Shown here piece after piece: positions 8,643 to 18,403 of a stretch of DNA of 64,000 nt. A program made the translations under genes and the position numbers. The notes beneath the pieces were generated by a model. That model saw only the letters and a program-made list of their open reading frames with translations, ran no database searches and was not told where the DNA came from. Source of the DNA: an uncultured Candidatus Saccharibacteria bacterium (GTDB lineage: Bacteria > Patescibacteriota > Saccharimonadia > Saccharimonadales > Saccharimonadaceae); assembly GCA_938036825.1 (NCBI GenBank), contig CALHWD010000021.1, positions 1 to 64,000 on the forward strand, written 5' to 3'. Each line of letters starts with the position of its first letter. The stretch's first letter is position 1.

Positions 8643-8663
8643 GGTTATCCTCTCAATCAACAA

Positions 8664-8691
8664 AAAACACCCGCTCTCTGGCGGGTGTTTT
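8664..8691 (+). terminator. terminator after the major pilin gene
   Basis: AACACCCGC/GCGGGTGTT, 6-base loop, followed by TT; A-rich on the other side, so it may also serve glyA from the minus strand. Confidence 0.75.
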
Positions 8692-8768
8692 AGATATACG
8701 GATGTATTGCTACTGCGTCTAGCGAGACACGATTATCGATGACGGCGACAAACTCCCTAACCTTCTGT

Positions 8769-10043
8769 CTATTCCGTCGGCACTGGGAAATCCGCCAAGA
8801 AGTGTGCAACATCAGTGCGGAGCTTAGCTAGCTCTGCCTCATCATCACGGTGGTCGATGGCTTGCTGCATCCACTCAGCAATCTGCGGCATATGCTGCGG
8901 CTCTAGGCCGCGCGTTGTTGCCGCTGGCGTACCAAGGCGAATACCACTAGGGCGAAATGGCGGCAGTGAATCATCAGGGATGGCATTAGCGTTAAGTGTC
9001 AAGCCGATCTTATCCATCGCAATCTCCGCCGTCTTGCCATCAATCCCAAAGCTCGTGTGGACATCGGCCAAGATGAGATGGTTGCTTGTGCCACCCGTCA
9101 CGAGCACAAAGCCGCGCTGTTGCAGCTCCTGTGCTAAGGCAGCGGCATTAGTCACCACCTGTTGAGCATAGGCGCGAAAGGCTGGTTGGAGCGCCTCGCC
9201 AAAAGCCACTGCCTTGGCGGCAATCGTATGCATATGTGGTCCGCCCTGAATGCCAGGAAAGACCGCTCGATCGATGAGTGTCGGAATATTCTCGAGTATC
9301 TTGGCTGGCCGCTTGAGTGGGTTGCCCACTATTCCTTTGCTAACGATGAGCCCACCACGCGGCCCGCGCAGCGTCTTGTGCGTCGTTGTCGTCATAACGT
9401 GAAAACCATAGTCAAGTGGATTCTCCGCTACCCCACCAGCAATCAACCCCGCGACATGCGCCATATCGGCCATGAGCAACGCACCAACCTCGTGGCCGAT
9501 CGCCGCAAAGCGTGCAAAATCTAGCTGGCGCGGATAGGCACTAAAACCCGCCAGGATGATCTTTGGTCGATGTTCTTGCGCCATCCGATGTAGCTCATCG
9601 TAGTCAATCTCGCCCGTTCTCACATTCTTCATTTTGTAGCGAACAAAATTATACTCACGAGCACTATGTGTCACAGGCGCACCATGCGTCAGGTGACCGC
9701 CATGACCCAGATCCATCGCGAGGATGGTATCGCCTGGCTCGCACCATGCAAAATACACTGCTTCATTAGCCTGAGCACCACTGTGCGGCTGGACATTAGC
9801 GTGGTCAGCCCGGAAAAGTTGCTTGGCACGGTCGATCGCCAGCTGCTCCACTTGGTCGGTATACTGTTGCCCACCATAATAGCGCCGACCTGGGTATCCC
9901 TCGCTATATTTATTAGTAAAGACACTCCCAAGCGCCCGTAGTACATCACCAGAGACATAATTCTCACTAGGGATGAGTTCCAAGCCTTCGCGTTGGCGCT
10001 GCTGCTCACTGGCAATGAGGGTAGCAATAGTTGTTTCGTGCAT
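8769..10043 (-). CDS. glyA: serine hydroxymethyltransferase GlyA
   Basis: 424 residues, full family length. PLP enzyme converting serine + THF to glycine + methylene-THF. Motifs: SENYVS near the N-terminus, NKYSEGYPGRRYYGG, NVQPHSGAQAN, the DMAHVAGLIAGG stretch with the PLP-binding Asp, and TTTTHKTLRGPRGG with the Schiff-base Lys. I use the ATG at 10043 because AGGAG sits 8 bases before it; a more distal ATG at 10091 has no site. An extended -10 (TGCTATACT, minus strand, 10113-10118) implies a leader of about 65 bases, longer than most genes here. Works with FolD. Confidence 0.96.
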   Translation of the reverse strand: MHETTIATLIASEQQRQREGLELIPSENYVSGDVLRALGSVFTNKYSEGYPGRRYYGGQQYTDQVEQLAIDRAKQLFRADHANVQPHSGAQANEAVYFAWCEPGDTILAMDLGHGGHLTHGAPVTHSAREYNFVRYKMKNVRTGEIDYDELHRMAQEHRPKIILAGFSAYPRQLDFARFAAIGHEVGALLMADMAHVAGLIAGGVAENPLDYGFHVMTTTTHKTLRGPRGGLIVSKGIVGNPLKRPAKILENIPTLIDRAVFPGIQGGPHMHTIAAKAVAFGEALQPAFRAYAQQVVTNAAALAQELQQRGFVLVTGGTSNHLILADVHTSFGIDGKTAEIAMDKIGLTLNANAIPDDSLPPFRPSGIRLGTPAATTRGLEPQHMPQIAEWMQQAIDHRDDEAELAKLRTDVAHFLADFPVPTE

Positions 10044-10387
10044 GGGTAATACTCCTTGTTTGTTGGTTATATCTTGGGATTCGCTATGCACTTTTCATCA
10101 GATCATATGTGTAGTATAGCACAGCTACCCAATGTGGGGAGTTGCAGTACTTGACTACGTGCGTCTTGAGCTTGCGATAGCTCTCTTTTTCTCTAGTAGT
10201 ATTGACGTACTATCGCATCTCTTTTGATATTACTCTCTGGTGTGAAGACTAGACACTTGCTCGTGTAGTAAATATAGGCCTTGCGCACGGCTAGATGAAA
10301 TAACAGAAAAGGGCTGATAGAGTTATTAGAAAAACTTCGCAGTCTAACCTCCGCATTTCTTTTTGCAACACGAGATGCTTGTGTTTG

Positions 10388-10413
10388 ACAATATATCACC
10401 GATGATATATTGT
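10388..10413 (+). promoter_or_regulatory. perfect inverted-repeat operator in the HTH-MurA promoter
   Basis: ACAATATATC, 6-base spacer, GATATATTGT: a perfect 10-bp inverted repeat filling the space between -35 TTGACA (10385-10390) and the -10 (TATTGT 10408-10413 at 17-base spacing). The gene starts at 10420. The same ATATATC-N6-GATATAT core lies at the murB promoter. Size and symmetry suit a dimer of a Cro/CI-type protein. The rest of 10044-10384 shows no gene. Confidence 0.65.
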
Positions 10414-10419
10414 ACAAGC

Positions 10420-11946
10420 ATGGGAACAGCAAAATATCTCCGTAATATCGGAACACTCATCCAAGAAACCCGCCAAGCGCGCGGTATGACGCAAGCCGAG
10501 CTCGCTGCAGCACTTGGCACGAGCCAGTCGGCCATCAACCGCATCGAAAAGGGCGGTCAAAACATCAGCCTAGAAATGATCGCTCGTATTGGCGAGGTGC
10601 TAAGCAGTGAGATTGTCCGCATCAACAAAGCTGGCAAAACAAACTTCGTCATCAATGGTGGTGGCTCACTCCACGGCGAGATTGAGGTGAAGACCAGTAA
10701 AAATGCCGCTGTCGCTCTGCTCTGCGCAAGCCTCCTCAACAAAGGTAAGACGACACTACGCCGAGTGGCCCGGATCGAGGAAGTTAATCGCATCATTGAG
10801 GTACTAGAAAGCATTGGCGTGCGCTGCCGCTGGCTTGAACACAATGATCTCGAGATCACCCCACCACGCACCCTCCATCTAGACGAGATGGATATCGCCG
10901 CAGCCAAGCGCACTCGCAGCATCATCATGTTCCTGGGGCCATTGCTGCATCAATATGAGTCATTCCAAATCCCATTTGCAGGTGGGTGTAACCTTGGCAC
11001 ACGGACGGTTGGGCCACACATGGCGGGCCTCGCACCCTTTGGCCTGACTGTCGAGGCAACGACCGACTACTACCAAGCAACAGCCAACCCGCATATGGTT
11101 GAGCACGCCATCGTCCTCACCGAGCGCGGCGACACCGTCACTGAGAATGTCATCATGGCAGCAGCTCTCCACCCAGGCGTTGTGACGATTCGCAACGCCA
11201 GCCCCAACTACATGGTGCAAGACCTCTGTTTCTTCTTGCAAAAGCTTGGGGTGCAGATCGACGGCATCGGCACAACGACCCTCACTATCCATGGTGTCAG
11301 CGAGATCAACCAAACGGTCGAGTACTGCCCTAGCGAAGACCCTATCGAGGCAATGAGCTTCATCGCAGCAGGTGTAGTGACAGACTCTGCGATTACCATC
11401 CGCCGGGCACCAATCGAATTCCTCGAGCTCGAGCTAGCAGTGCTGCGCGGTATGGGCTTACAATATGAGCTCTCCAGCGAGTACCCAGCGCGCAATGGCC
11501 AGACTCGTTTGGTCGATATTAGCCTGCACAAATCGACTCTCACCGCTCCACAAGACAAGCTCCACAGTATGCCCTTCCCAGGCATCAATATGGATAATCT
11601 CCCCTTCCTTGGTCTCATCGCCACGGTAGCAACAGGCCGCACTCTAGTGCACGACTGGAGCTACGATAACCGCGCCATTTACTTCACCGACCTCACTCGC
11701 CTTGGCGCACAAGTAGAGATGGTCGATCCACACCGCGTTTACATCAGTGGCCCTACCCGCTGGAAACCTGCCGATGTCGTCGCACCGCCAGCCTTGCGCC
11801 CCAGCGTCGTCGTAATGCTAGCTATGCTCGCAGCTCCTGGGCGCTCCATCCTGCGTGACGTGTACAATATCAACCGAGGCTACGAAGACTTTGCTAACCG
11901 ACTCAACACTCTCGGGGCGGATATCGAAACAACTTGGGAATATTAG
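10420..11946 (+). CDS. murA: MurA with N-terminal XRE helix-turn-helix domain
   Basis: 508 residues. Residues 6-65 form a Cro/CI-type HTH (ARGMTQAELAAALGTSQ, then SAINRIEKG as recognition helix). Residues 75-508 are UDP-GlcNAc enolpyruvyl transferase: TSKNAAV with the PEP-binding Lys94, FAGGCNLGTRTV with the catalytic Cys190 (fosfomycin target), FPGINMDNLP with the conserved Asp, and NRGYEDFANRLNTLGADI near the end. All key catalytic residues are kept. The first step of peptidoglycan synthesis is thus joined to a DNA-binding domain. The ATG at 10420 lies 6 bases past the -10 box; the longer frame to 10363 starts upstream of the promoter. Possible autoregulation through the repeat at 10388-10413. 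Confidence 0.93.
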   Translation: MGTAKYLRNIGTLIQETRQARGMTQAELAAALGTSQSAINRIEKGGQNISLEMIARIGEVLSSEIVRINKAGKTNFVINGGGSLHGEIEVKTSKNAAVALLCASLLNKGKTTLRRVARIEEVNRIIEVLESIGVRCRWLEHNDLEITPPRTLHLDEMDIAAAKRTRSIIMFLGPLLHQYESFQIPFAGGCNLGTRTVGPHMAGLAPFGLTVEATTDYYQATANPHMVEHAIVLTERGDTVTENVIMAAALHPGVVTIRNASPNYMVQDLCFFLQKLGVQIDGIGTTTLTIHGVSEINQTVEYCPSEDPIEAMSFIAAGVVTDSAITIRRAPIEFLELELAVLRGMGLQYELSSEYPARNGQTRLVDISLHKSTLTAPQDKLHSMPFPGINMDNLPFLGLIATVATGRTLVHDWSYDNRAIYFTDLTRLGAQVEMVDPHRVYISGPTRWKPADVVAPPALRPSVVVMLAMLAAPGRSILRDVYNINRGYEDFANRLNTLGADIETTWEY

Positions 11947-11992
11947 CCGCTTCTTAGCTTGTCTTAGCTTGTCTTACCACGCCAATAGAGAT

Positions 11993-12016
11993 ACCTCTCA
12001 TTATGAGAGGTCTTTT
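11993..12016 (+). terminator. terminator after HTH-MurA
   Basis: ACCTCTCAT/ATGAGAGGT stem followed by CTTTTG. Upstream lies a tandem duplicate of TTAGCTTGTC (about 11954-11973). The remaining 12017-12261 shows no gene. Confidence 0.7.
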
Positions 12017-12261
12017 GCGCAGACTTTACATAAATAGAACCTAAGTCTTAGAAAGTCTACCTTCTCAGTATCAGCTTCTGTCCGCCAGTGTTTTGCCTGT
12101 TGAGCTGCGAAGATCGATTCTTATCTCGCATAGCATGAGAAAAAGGGTACAAAAAGCAAGAGTACACAAAACAGACACGGCAGGCATACGCCTTGAGCTT
12201 CTACTTCTGGCAATAACCAAATAAAATTACTACTGTTTATAGTAGTAAAGCAGCATCAAAC

Positions 12262-12288
12262 CAAAATAAAACCCCGGAATCATCCGGG
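12262..12288 (-). terminator. terminator of tRNA-His
   Basis: Minus strand: CCCGGA/TCCGGG stem then GTTTTATTTTGG, 10 bases after the tRNA. Confidence 0.7.
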
Positions 12289-12297
12289 AATTTATCT

Positions 12298-12376
12298 TGG
12301 GGTGGATAATGAGACTTGAACTCACGGCCTCCGGTGCCACAAACCAGCGCTCTAACCAAACTGAGCTATATCCACC
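12298..12376 (-). tRNA. tRNA-His (GUG)
   Basis: Acceptor GTGGATA/TATCCAC, anticodon stem CTGGT/ACCGG around loop TTGTGGC (anticodon GTG). The encoded G at -1 faces discriminator C73, the histidine identity mark. CCA is encoded. Confidence 0.94.
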
Positions 12377-12419
12377 AGACAATCGCACAGCAAACCTTAC
12401 TGTGCTGCTGACATGCTGT

Positions 12420-12448
12420 ATTGTAGCAGAGATAGCGCAGTTTGTCTA
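12420..12448 (-). promoter_or_regulatory. probable promoter of tRNA-His
   Basis: Minus strand TAGACA, 17-base spacer, TACAAT, about 43 bases before the tRNA. The rest of 12449-12659 shows no gene. Confidence 0.45.
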
Positions 12449-12659
12449 TTACCTACGGCTATTCATCCTCAATCTCAAAACTTTACTACCTTATACCTCT
12501 CTCCTCTCACCAGGTTGCTTGCTTCTCCTCAGGCTTATCACCGCTTCTATAGTGAGTCTTCCTATCTATAATAGGGGTCATCACTATATTTCATTGGGTA
12601 GAGCAGATGATTAAAAAATGACAAATGGATAAGGTAGGTAAATACTGAAGTTAACTAAT

Positions 12660-13853
12660 TTAGCGCGCTTTCTTGCGACGCCACAGCGCCTCAACGCACA
12701 TCACCAGCCACAAACCAAGCGCAATCGCCCCAACTGCCCCACCAAACCACACATGCCCCGCACTATAGCCATGCTGATTAACCATCCGGGTGAGCAAGCT
12801 AATCGCCACGACGTCACCAAGCAACGTAAACATATTGAGTGCAGAGAGGAGCGTTGCTTTGTATGTATGCTGCAGCTCGCTGAGAATCTTTGACTGCAAA
12901 ACAATCGGTCGCACTCGCGTATATGCAGTAAATAACACAACAGCAATGACCGCGATAATCGGGCTTGGCGTTACGCCCATCAAGACAATACACAGCGCCA
13001 TAATCCACGCATCGACCCAATAAAATGCCAGTGGCCGCAGGCGGTCAAACCAATGCACATACCAGCCCAGCAATGCTCCGCCCAGGCTCCCGACCGCCGC
13101 AATTACCCCAAACCACTCTACCGCAATACCAACGTGCTGGAAGAGTAGCTCGCGATATTCTAGCCCCTTATTGGACACACCAGCCAAGAAACCAGCGAAG
13201 GTAAAGAGAGCAAGATTTTTCGCAGTAATGATTGCGCAAGCAGCCTGCCGTGGCCGCTGAGCCTGGGCAACTCCTCGGCGCGGTGGATAAGCAAAGCTCA
13301 GCGCCAACCACACCGTCGCAGCAAGCGACAAAAAGCCAATCAAAAATGGGAGTGTATGATGAATACGGTATGTGAGTGGCACTACGATAATGAGCACGGT
13401 ATTACCAATCAATCCATACGTCTGGGCGCGACCCATCACCTTAGTATAGTCGCGCGCTCGCCCCAGCGCCGTCAAGGAATCGTGCATAAAGGCCTCGACT
13501 GCACCAGACTGGAACGCATAGCCACCAAAGAACAAAACTGAGGCAATCAGCCCACCCCAAAAGCTCGGCCACCAAGCATACAACAGTGGCGACACCACAG
13601 CAATACTCGCACCAAGGATAATCGCTCGCCGGTTGCCAAACTTATCGGCCACATAACCCGCTGGCATCTGCAGCGCCGCCTGGACGATAGACGAGATAAC
13701 GACCATCAGTGCGAGCTCATCCAAACTCACTTTACCAACATTCACCAGCTGCACCGTGATAAGCGGCAAGTAGACACGCTTAGTAAAAATCCGAAACCAC
13801 GAATATTTGATAATGTTGCGCTTGAGGAGGTCGTGGTTGGTCACATCTTGCAT
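12660..13853 (-). CDS. MFS transporter
   Basis: 397 residues with about 12 hydrophobic helices. The cytosolic loop between helices 2 and 3 reads AGYVADKFGNRRAIILG, the MFS motif A (GxxxDxxGxR). The loop after helix 6 is short and basic, and the C-terminus ends in RRKKAR, fitting the positive-inside rule. Substrate cannot be told. It stands alone between two minus-strand tRNA genes. On the minus strand a TATAGT lies about 12 bases before the ATG and there is only weak ribosome-site complementarity. Confidence 0.85.
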   Translation of the reverse strand: MQDVTNHDLLKRNIIKYSWFRIFTKRVYLPLITVQLVNVGKVSLDELALMVVISSIVQAALQMPAGYVADKFGNRRAIILGASIAVVSPLLYAWWPSFWGGLIASVLFFGGYAFQSGAVEAFMHDSLTALGRARDYTKVMGRAQTYGLIGNTVLIIVVPLTYRIHHTLPFLIGFLSLAATVWLALSFAYPPRRGVAQAQRPRQAACAIITAKNLALFTFAGFLAGVSNKGLEYRELLFQHVGIAVEWFGVIAAVGSLGGALLGWYVHWFDRLRPLAFYWVDAWIMALCIVLMGVTPSPIIAVIAVVLFTAYTRVRPIVLQSKILSELQHTYKATLLSALNMFTLLGDVVAISLLTRMVNQHGYSAGHVWFGGAVGAIALGLWLVMCVEALWRRKKAR

Positions 13854-13910
13854 AAATCTCGCTGTACTATAGCATGGCTTCGCGTAGCATGTAAATGCAT
13901 TTTGTATGTA

Positions 13911-13937
13911 ATAAAAACAACCCCATCGAGACGGGGT
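13911..13937 (-). terminator. terminator of tRNA-Arg (UCU)
   Basis: Minus strand ACCCC/GGGGT stem with an 8-base loop, followed by TGTTTTTATT. Confidence 0.7.
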
Positions 13938-13950
13938 ATAACGATAAAAA

Positions 13951-14027
13951 TGGCACCCCGAGTAGGATTCGAACCTACGGCCTTAGGCTTAGAAGTCCTC
14001 TGCTCTATCCAGCTGAGCTATCGGGGC
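13951..14027 (-). tRNA. tRNA-Arg (UCU) with irregular anticodon stem
   Basis: Acceptor GCCCCGA/TCGGGGT, anticodon loop CTTCTAA (anticodon TCT, codon AGA), T-arm GTAGGTTCGAATCCTAC, CCA encoded. The anticodon stem GAGGA/GCCTA keeps only three pairs: A31 faces G39 and G27 faces A43. The tRNA-Met at 61778 has the same A31-G39 mismatch. Confidence 0.9.
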
Positions 14028-14078
14028 ATGGGTTTATTATAGCAGGTTTCTTGGCAGGTGTGGTATGATAAACGAAGC

Positions 14079-14762
14079 ATGAAACACACGAATGAAAATT
14101 ATCGATACTTTAGCATCATACTCGCAGTCTATGTTGCGGCACTGCTCATCTCCAACATCGCTGCCACCAAGCTGGTGGCGCTCGGCCCACTCATCCTCGA
14201 TGGCGGGGCAGTACTCTTTCCACTCGTGTATATCTTTGATGATGTCATGACAGAGGTCTATGGCTATCGCCGGGCACGCCGCGCTATTTGGACAGCCTTT
14301 GGGGTCATGCTGTTGGCGATCGGCTGCTTCACGCTGGTGCGCTATCTGCCTGCCGCAGCGGAGTACCACGACCAAGCCGCCTACGAGGCAGTGCTGGGCT
14401 TCTTCCCACAGATCGTCGTGGCGAGCTTGCTCGCCTTCCTGACGGGGAGCTTCCTCAACTCATACATCGTTGCTAAGCTCAAGGTCGCCATGAAGGGTCG
14501 GCAGCTATGGCTGCGTTTGCTTGGATCGACAGTGGTGGGGAGTTTGTTTGACACCGTTATATTCTGCGTCGTTGCTTTTGGCGGGCAGCTTACAGGAGCG
14601 TCACTACTCAACTATATCGCCGTTGGGCTTGGCTTCAAGCTCGCCGTTGAGGTCGTCTGCCTGCCACTTACCTACCGCGTCATTGCTGCGCTCAAGCGGC
14701 GCGAATCCGTCGATACCTACGACACCACCACTAACTTCACACCATTTCGTTTGCGTGTCTAG
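14079..14762 (+). CDS. yhhQ: queuosine precursor transporter, YhhQ family
   Basis: 227 residues with about six membrane helices. The N-terminal half shows the family pattern: YVAALLISNIAATKLV, LDGGAVLFPLVYIFDDVMTE and VYGYRRARRAIW. YhhQ proteins import preQ0/preQ1-type bases or queuine. The start at 14079 is the ATG of MKHTNENYRYF; a GTG/ATG region upstream is discarded because a TATGAT -10 lies 9 bases before 14079. It is convergent with tgt, the enzyme that inserts the base into tRNA, supporting a salvage pathway. No queuosine biosynthesis genes are seen in the window. Confidence 0.88.
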   Translation: MKHTNENYRYFSIILAVYVAALLISNIAATKLVALGPLILDGGAVLFPLVYIFDDVMTEVYGYRRARRAIWTAFGVMLLAIGCFTLVRYLPAAAEYHDQAAYEAVLGFFPQIVVASLLAFLTGSFLNSYIVAKLKVAMKGRQLWLRLLGSTVVGSLFDTVIFCVVAFGGQLTGASLLNYIAVGLGFKLAVEVVCLPLTYRVIAALKRRESVDTYDTTTNFTPFRLRV

Positions 14763-15039
14763 CGAGCGAGTTGCTCACTGCAATAGATTCGCATCTCTCT
14801 CAGAATATGAAGAACGCAGTGCTTTCATCCCGGTAGAACAAAAAATTGCCCGTAGTGATTATTGCAGCATGATCATTGAAGAGCCTAGTGTTTTAGGAAA
14901 ATACTAAGACCCTTTTAGCATTTTAAAGAAACGGTGGCGAGAGAAAGGGCTGATGACGGAGAGAAGGTTTACTGCGCAAACTCTTTTCCCTAGTTGTTAT
15001 GTGAATGCATGCTATAACCTACGGAGATCTCATCAGTCG

Positions 15040-16279
<1,240 letters not shown>

Positions 16280-16459
16280 TTTACATTGAAATAATCGTGT
16301 TTCGCGCAAGGAGAAAAGCTCCCTCTCGCAAAAATCTCCCTCTATTGTACCACAAGGGCTCAATGGTATGATGCGCATTCTCTTCCCTTCTATCGCTCTA
16401 AATACATAGAGCATACGCATCTGCTACGGTCACTGCTCTACCGCTATTTCAGGAGATCA

Positions 16460-16618
16460 CTACTTGAGGAAATGCAGAACTTTATGGGTGACATAAGCAG
16501 AAACATTTCCAAAATACTTACTATAATACCAGAACAATACACTCATTGCTTCTCCAAATAGAATAGTGGGCAAAAAAACAGGCAATCTGACAGAGAAAGT
16601 GAAGGCTTTTGGGTTCAT
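16460..16618 (-). CDS. small membrane protein
   Basis: 52-residue frame whose ATG follows the stop of the sugar transferase gene by one base (TAA-T-ATG), which suggests translational coupling. The product starts MNPKAFTFSV and has one or two hydrophobic stretches (LPVFLPTILFGEAMSVLFW and a second around FGNVSAYV), then a basic end. Length and position suit a small envelope accessory protein, but no family is recognised. It could also be fortuitous because no conservation can be checked here. Confidence 0.4.
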   Translation of the reverse strand: MNPKAFTFSVRLPVFLPTILFGEAMSVLFWYYSKYFGNVSAYVTHKVLHFLK

Positions 16619-16619
16619 A

Positions 16620-17414
16620 TTACGCAGCACGCCGTGCAGACTGAGTGTGCGCTTGTTGTAGTGCCACCACAACATCACTCTCCGCACGCTCTTGACCTGC
16701 TGAATGCGGTGCTAGCCCTGTTTTAGCTTGCAGCCACGTGCGAGCAGACCGCGGCATAAGCTTTTGCGTAAGATCAGTTGCTACCGTACCAAGCGTCGCA
16801 GCAACAACCATACTATCAAACTTGAGTGAGGCTTTTTCCTTAGCATATACAACATCCTGCTCCATCATATGGATCGTATCTAGCTCATAGCCAGGCATGT
16901 GTTGCATTCCGCTATAGGGTGCCATAATGCCTGGGCGAGCCGTCTTGCGTGCGTCGACCCACTGCTGCTTAAGGCCTTCAGGAATATTGGAGTTGGCAAA
17001 GATATCATTATACACTTCACCTGTCGTTAATGGCCTTGGCCCTACGATTGCCATGTTCCCGCGCAATACTTGCAATAACTGAGGTGCTTCATCCACATGC
17101 GTCTTGCGCACGAGCTTACCGATTGGCCCCGCACCACTGTGGTTATAGCCATTAGCCGAGGCAGTGTTACGCACTGCACCACGGAGTGTCCGCAGCTTTG
17201 GCACCTTAACGAGGTTATCAAGATCACTGCCATAGCGCTCCTGCACAAAGAGTGTTGGGCCATCGCCGAGCTCTTTATGCATCGCTACAGCAGCGACGAG
17301 AGCAGCCGAGCCCATACCAAGCAGTAGCGGTGCTGCCACCATCTGGTCAAACCAGCGCTTCTCATTACTTTTGTTATAATCTTCACCGTATTTTGTTCTC
17401 GTTTTTTGCGACAT
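16620..17414 (-). CDS. polyprenyl-phosphate sugar-1-phosphate transferase (bacterial sugar transferase family)
   Basis: 264 residues. Family landmarks in order: KRWFDQMVAAPLL leading into a membrane segment, PTLFVQERYGSD, KVPKLRTL (Lys/Arg substrate site), LVRKTHVDEAPQLLQVLRG with the catalytic Asp-Glu, and VGPRPLTTGE. These enzymes load the first sugar phosphate on undecaprenyl phosphate for exopolysaccharide or glycan assembly. Compared with WcaJ/PglC-like members, the C-terminus is longer, with a second hydrophobic part near 200. The start at 17414 follows TTGACA-17-TACCAT by 7 bases, so it is leaderless; a longer frame to 17450 would begin in the -35 box. Confidence 0.85.
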   Translation of the reverse strand: MSQKTRTKYGEDYNKSNEKRWFDQMVAAPLLLGMGSAALVAAVAMHKELGDGPTLFVQERYGSDLDNLVKVPKLRTLRGAVRNTASANGYNHSGAGPIGKLVRKTHVDEAPQLLQVLRGNMAIVGPRPLTTGEVYNDIFANSNIPEGLKQQWVDARKTARPGIMAPYSGMQHMPGYELDTIHMMEQDVVYAKEKASLKFDSMVVAATLGTVATDLTQKLMPRSARTWLQAKTGLAPHSAGQERAESDVVVALQQAHTQSARRAA

Positions 17415-17580
17415 CTGTTCGATGGTAGCACAATGTTGCATATTTGTCAACAGTATCGTGCTTATTCCTTCCTTCTCTAGCTGATTTGATTATTGTAAAA
17501 TATTGCATCTTTTACAGGTGTGCCAAACTAAAGAAGAGGGTGAGACCTCTTCTCATCCAGCCTGGCGCGCTATGCTCTCA

Positions 17581-17611
17581 ACAAAAACATCGCTCCATTT
17601 GCGGAGCAATG
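17581..17611 (-). terminator. terminator of tRNA-Gly
   Basis: Minus strand CATTGCTCC/GGAGCGATG (one mismatch) followed by TTTTTGTTG. Confidence 0.7.
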
Positions 17612-17629
17612 CTCATTTCCTTGCATCTG

Positions 17630-17704
17630 TGGTGCGGGTGCGGAGAATCGAACTCCGATCCCAAGTTTGGAAAACTTGTATACTAGCCGCTGTACGACAC
17701 CCGC
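17630..17704 (-). tRNA. tRNA-Gly (UCC)
   Basis: Acceptor GCGGGTG/CACCCGC, anticodon stem CAAGT/ACTTG around loop TTTCCAA (anticodon TCC, codon GGA), T-arm CGGAGTTCGATTCTCCG. CCA is encoded. Confidence 0.94.
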
Positions 17705-17746
17705 ATGCGCTATCCATTATATCACTTTTTTGTGTATAATAAAGGT

Positions 17747-18205
17747 ATGACCCGAGGACTCCATCGCTTGCGCGGATCGAACATACACACCAATGGCGTC
17801 GCGCGCAATACCCGCACCATCGTCAACGGTGCTAAGACGTCGTCGTTGCGCGTCGATCAGCGCCAACATCAATCTATCCAAGAACGCCGCACTAACCACT
17901 TGCGCTACCAAAGCTCGCACACTATGATGGGCTGCCGGCCAGTCGCCGCCGATAGCAGCCGTATTGATGACGAAGCACCTTATATGAACAACGAGCGTCT
18001 CCGTGGCAGTGGCGAGGGGCCACGCGACCCATCAGGCTCGCGACCAGGCACTGCCACCTACGCCCGCCGGCGTGATAATACAGTACACACGCCGCGACAA
18101 TCACAACCAGCCTATAGTAAACCAGCCACGAAGCCAAGCTTCCGCCCAGGATTTATGCAACCAAACCAAGGTCAGCAATCACGCGGCTTTGGCTTGTACC
18201 ACTAG
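17747..18205 (+). CDS. hypothetical basic, low-complexity protein
   Basis: 152 residues, not recognised. It is rich in Arg, Gln, Ser, Thr and Pro, predicted largely disordered, with several Arg-Arg pairs and a Gln/Gly-rich C-terminus. The composition suits a nucleic-acid-binding or envelope-associated disordered protein, but that is only a guess. The ATG at 17747 lies 6 bases after a TATAAT (17735-17740), so the message is leaderless; the frame upstream to 17705 would precede the promoter. It is divergent from tRNA-Gly. Confidence 0.5.
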   Translation: MTRGLHRLRGSNIHTNGVARNTRTIVNGAKTSSLRVDQRQHQSIQERRTNHLRYQSSHTMMGCRPVAADSSRIDDEAPYMNNERLRGSGEGPRDPSGSRPGTATYARRRDNTVHTPRQSQPAYSKPATKPSFRPGFMQPNQGQQSRGFGLYH

Positions 18206-18403
18206 AAGTATACGTCACAAAAAGAGGTATTATTTCCCGCTCTTACATTCTTTCAAGGGTAGAAAATTTGTGCTTTCAAGTCTACTTGAGAACCCCTTCA
18301 TACCTTCGTTCTTCTTATCTAATGTGTACGTAATAGAATGGGCACTTTTCTCAATATCATTTCTTTGTAGAGCTAAAGCTAATTACTCAAAAGTGCCACA
18401 CTT

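Noticed and set aside
10044..10112. THF riboswitch in the glyA leader
   Set aside because: The leader is about 65 bases and shows none of the conserved THF riboswitch core that I could recognise.
10179..10190. Terminator GAGCT/AGCTC followed by T-rich sequence near 10168-10192
   Set aside because: Stem is only 5 bp and no plus-strand gene ends there.
12017..12261. Hidden tmRNA, RNase P RNA or SRP RNA in gaps (12017-12261, 61898-62553)
   Set aside because: Searched by eye for their conserved cores on both strands and found none.
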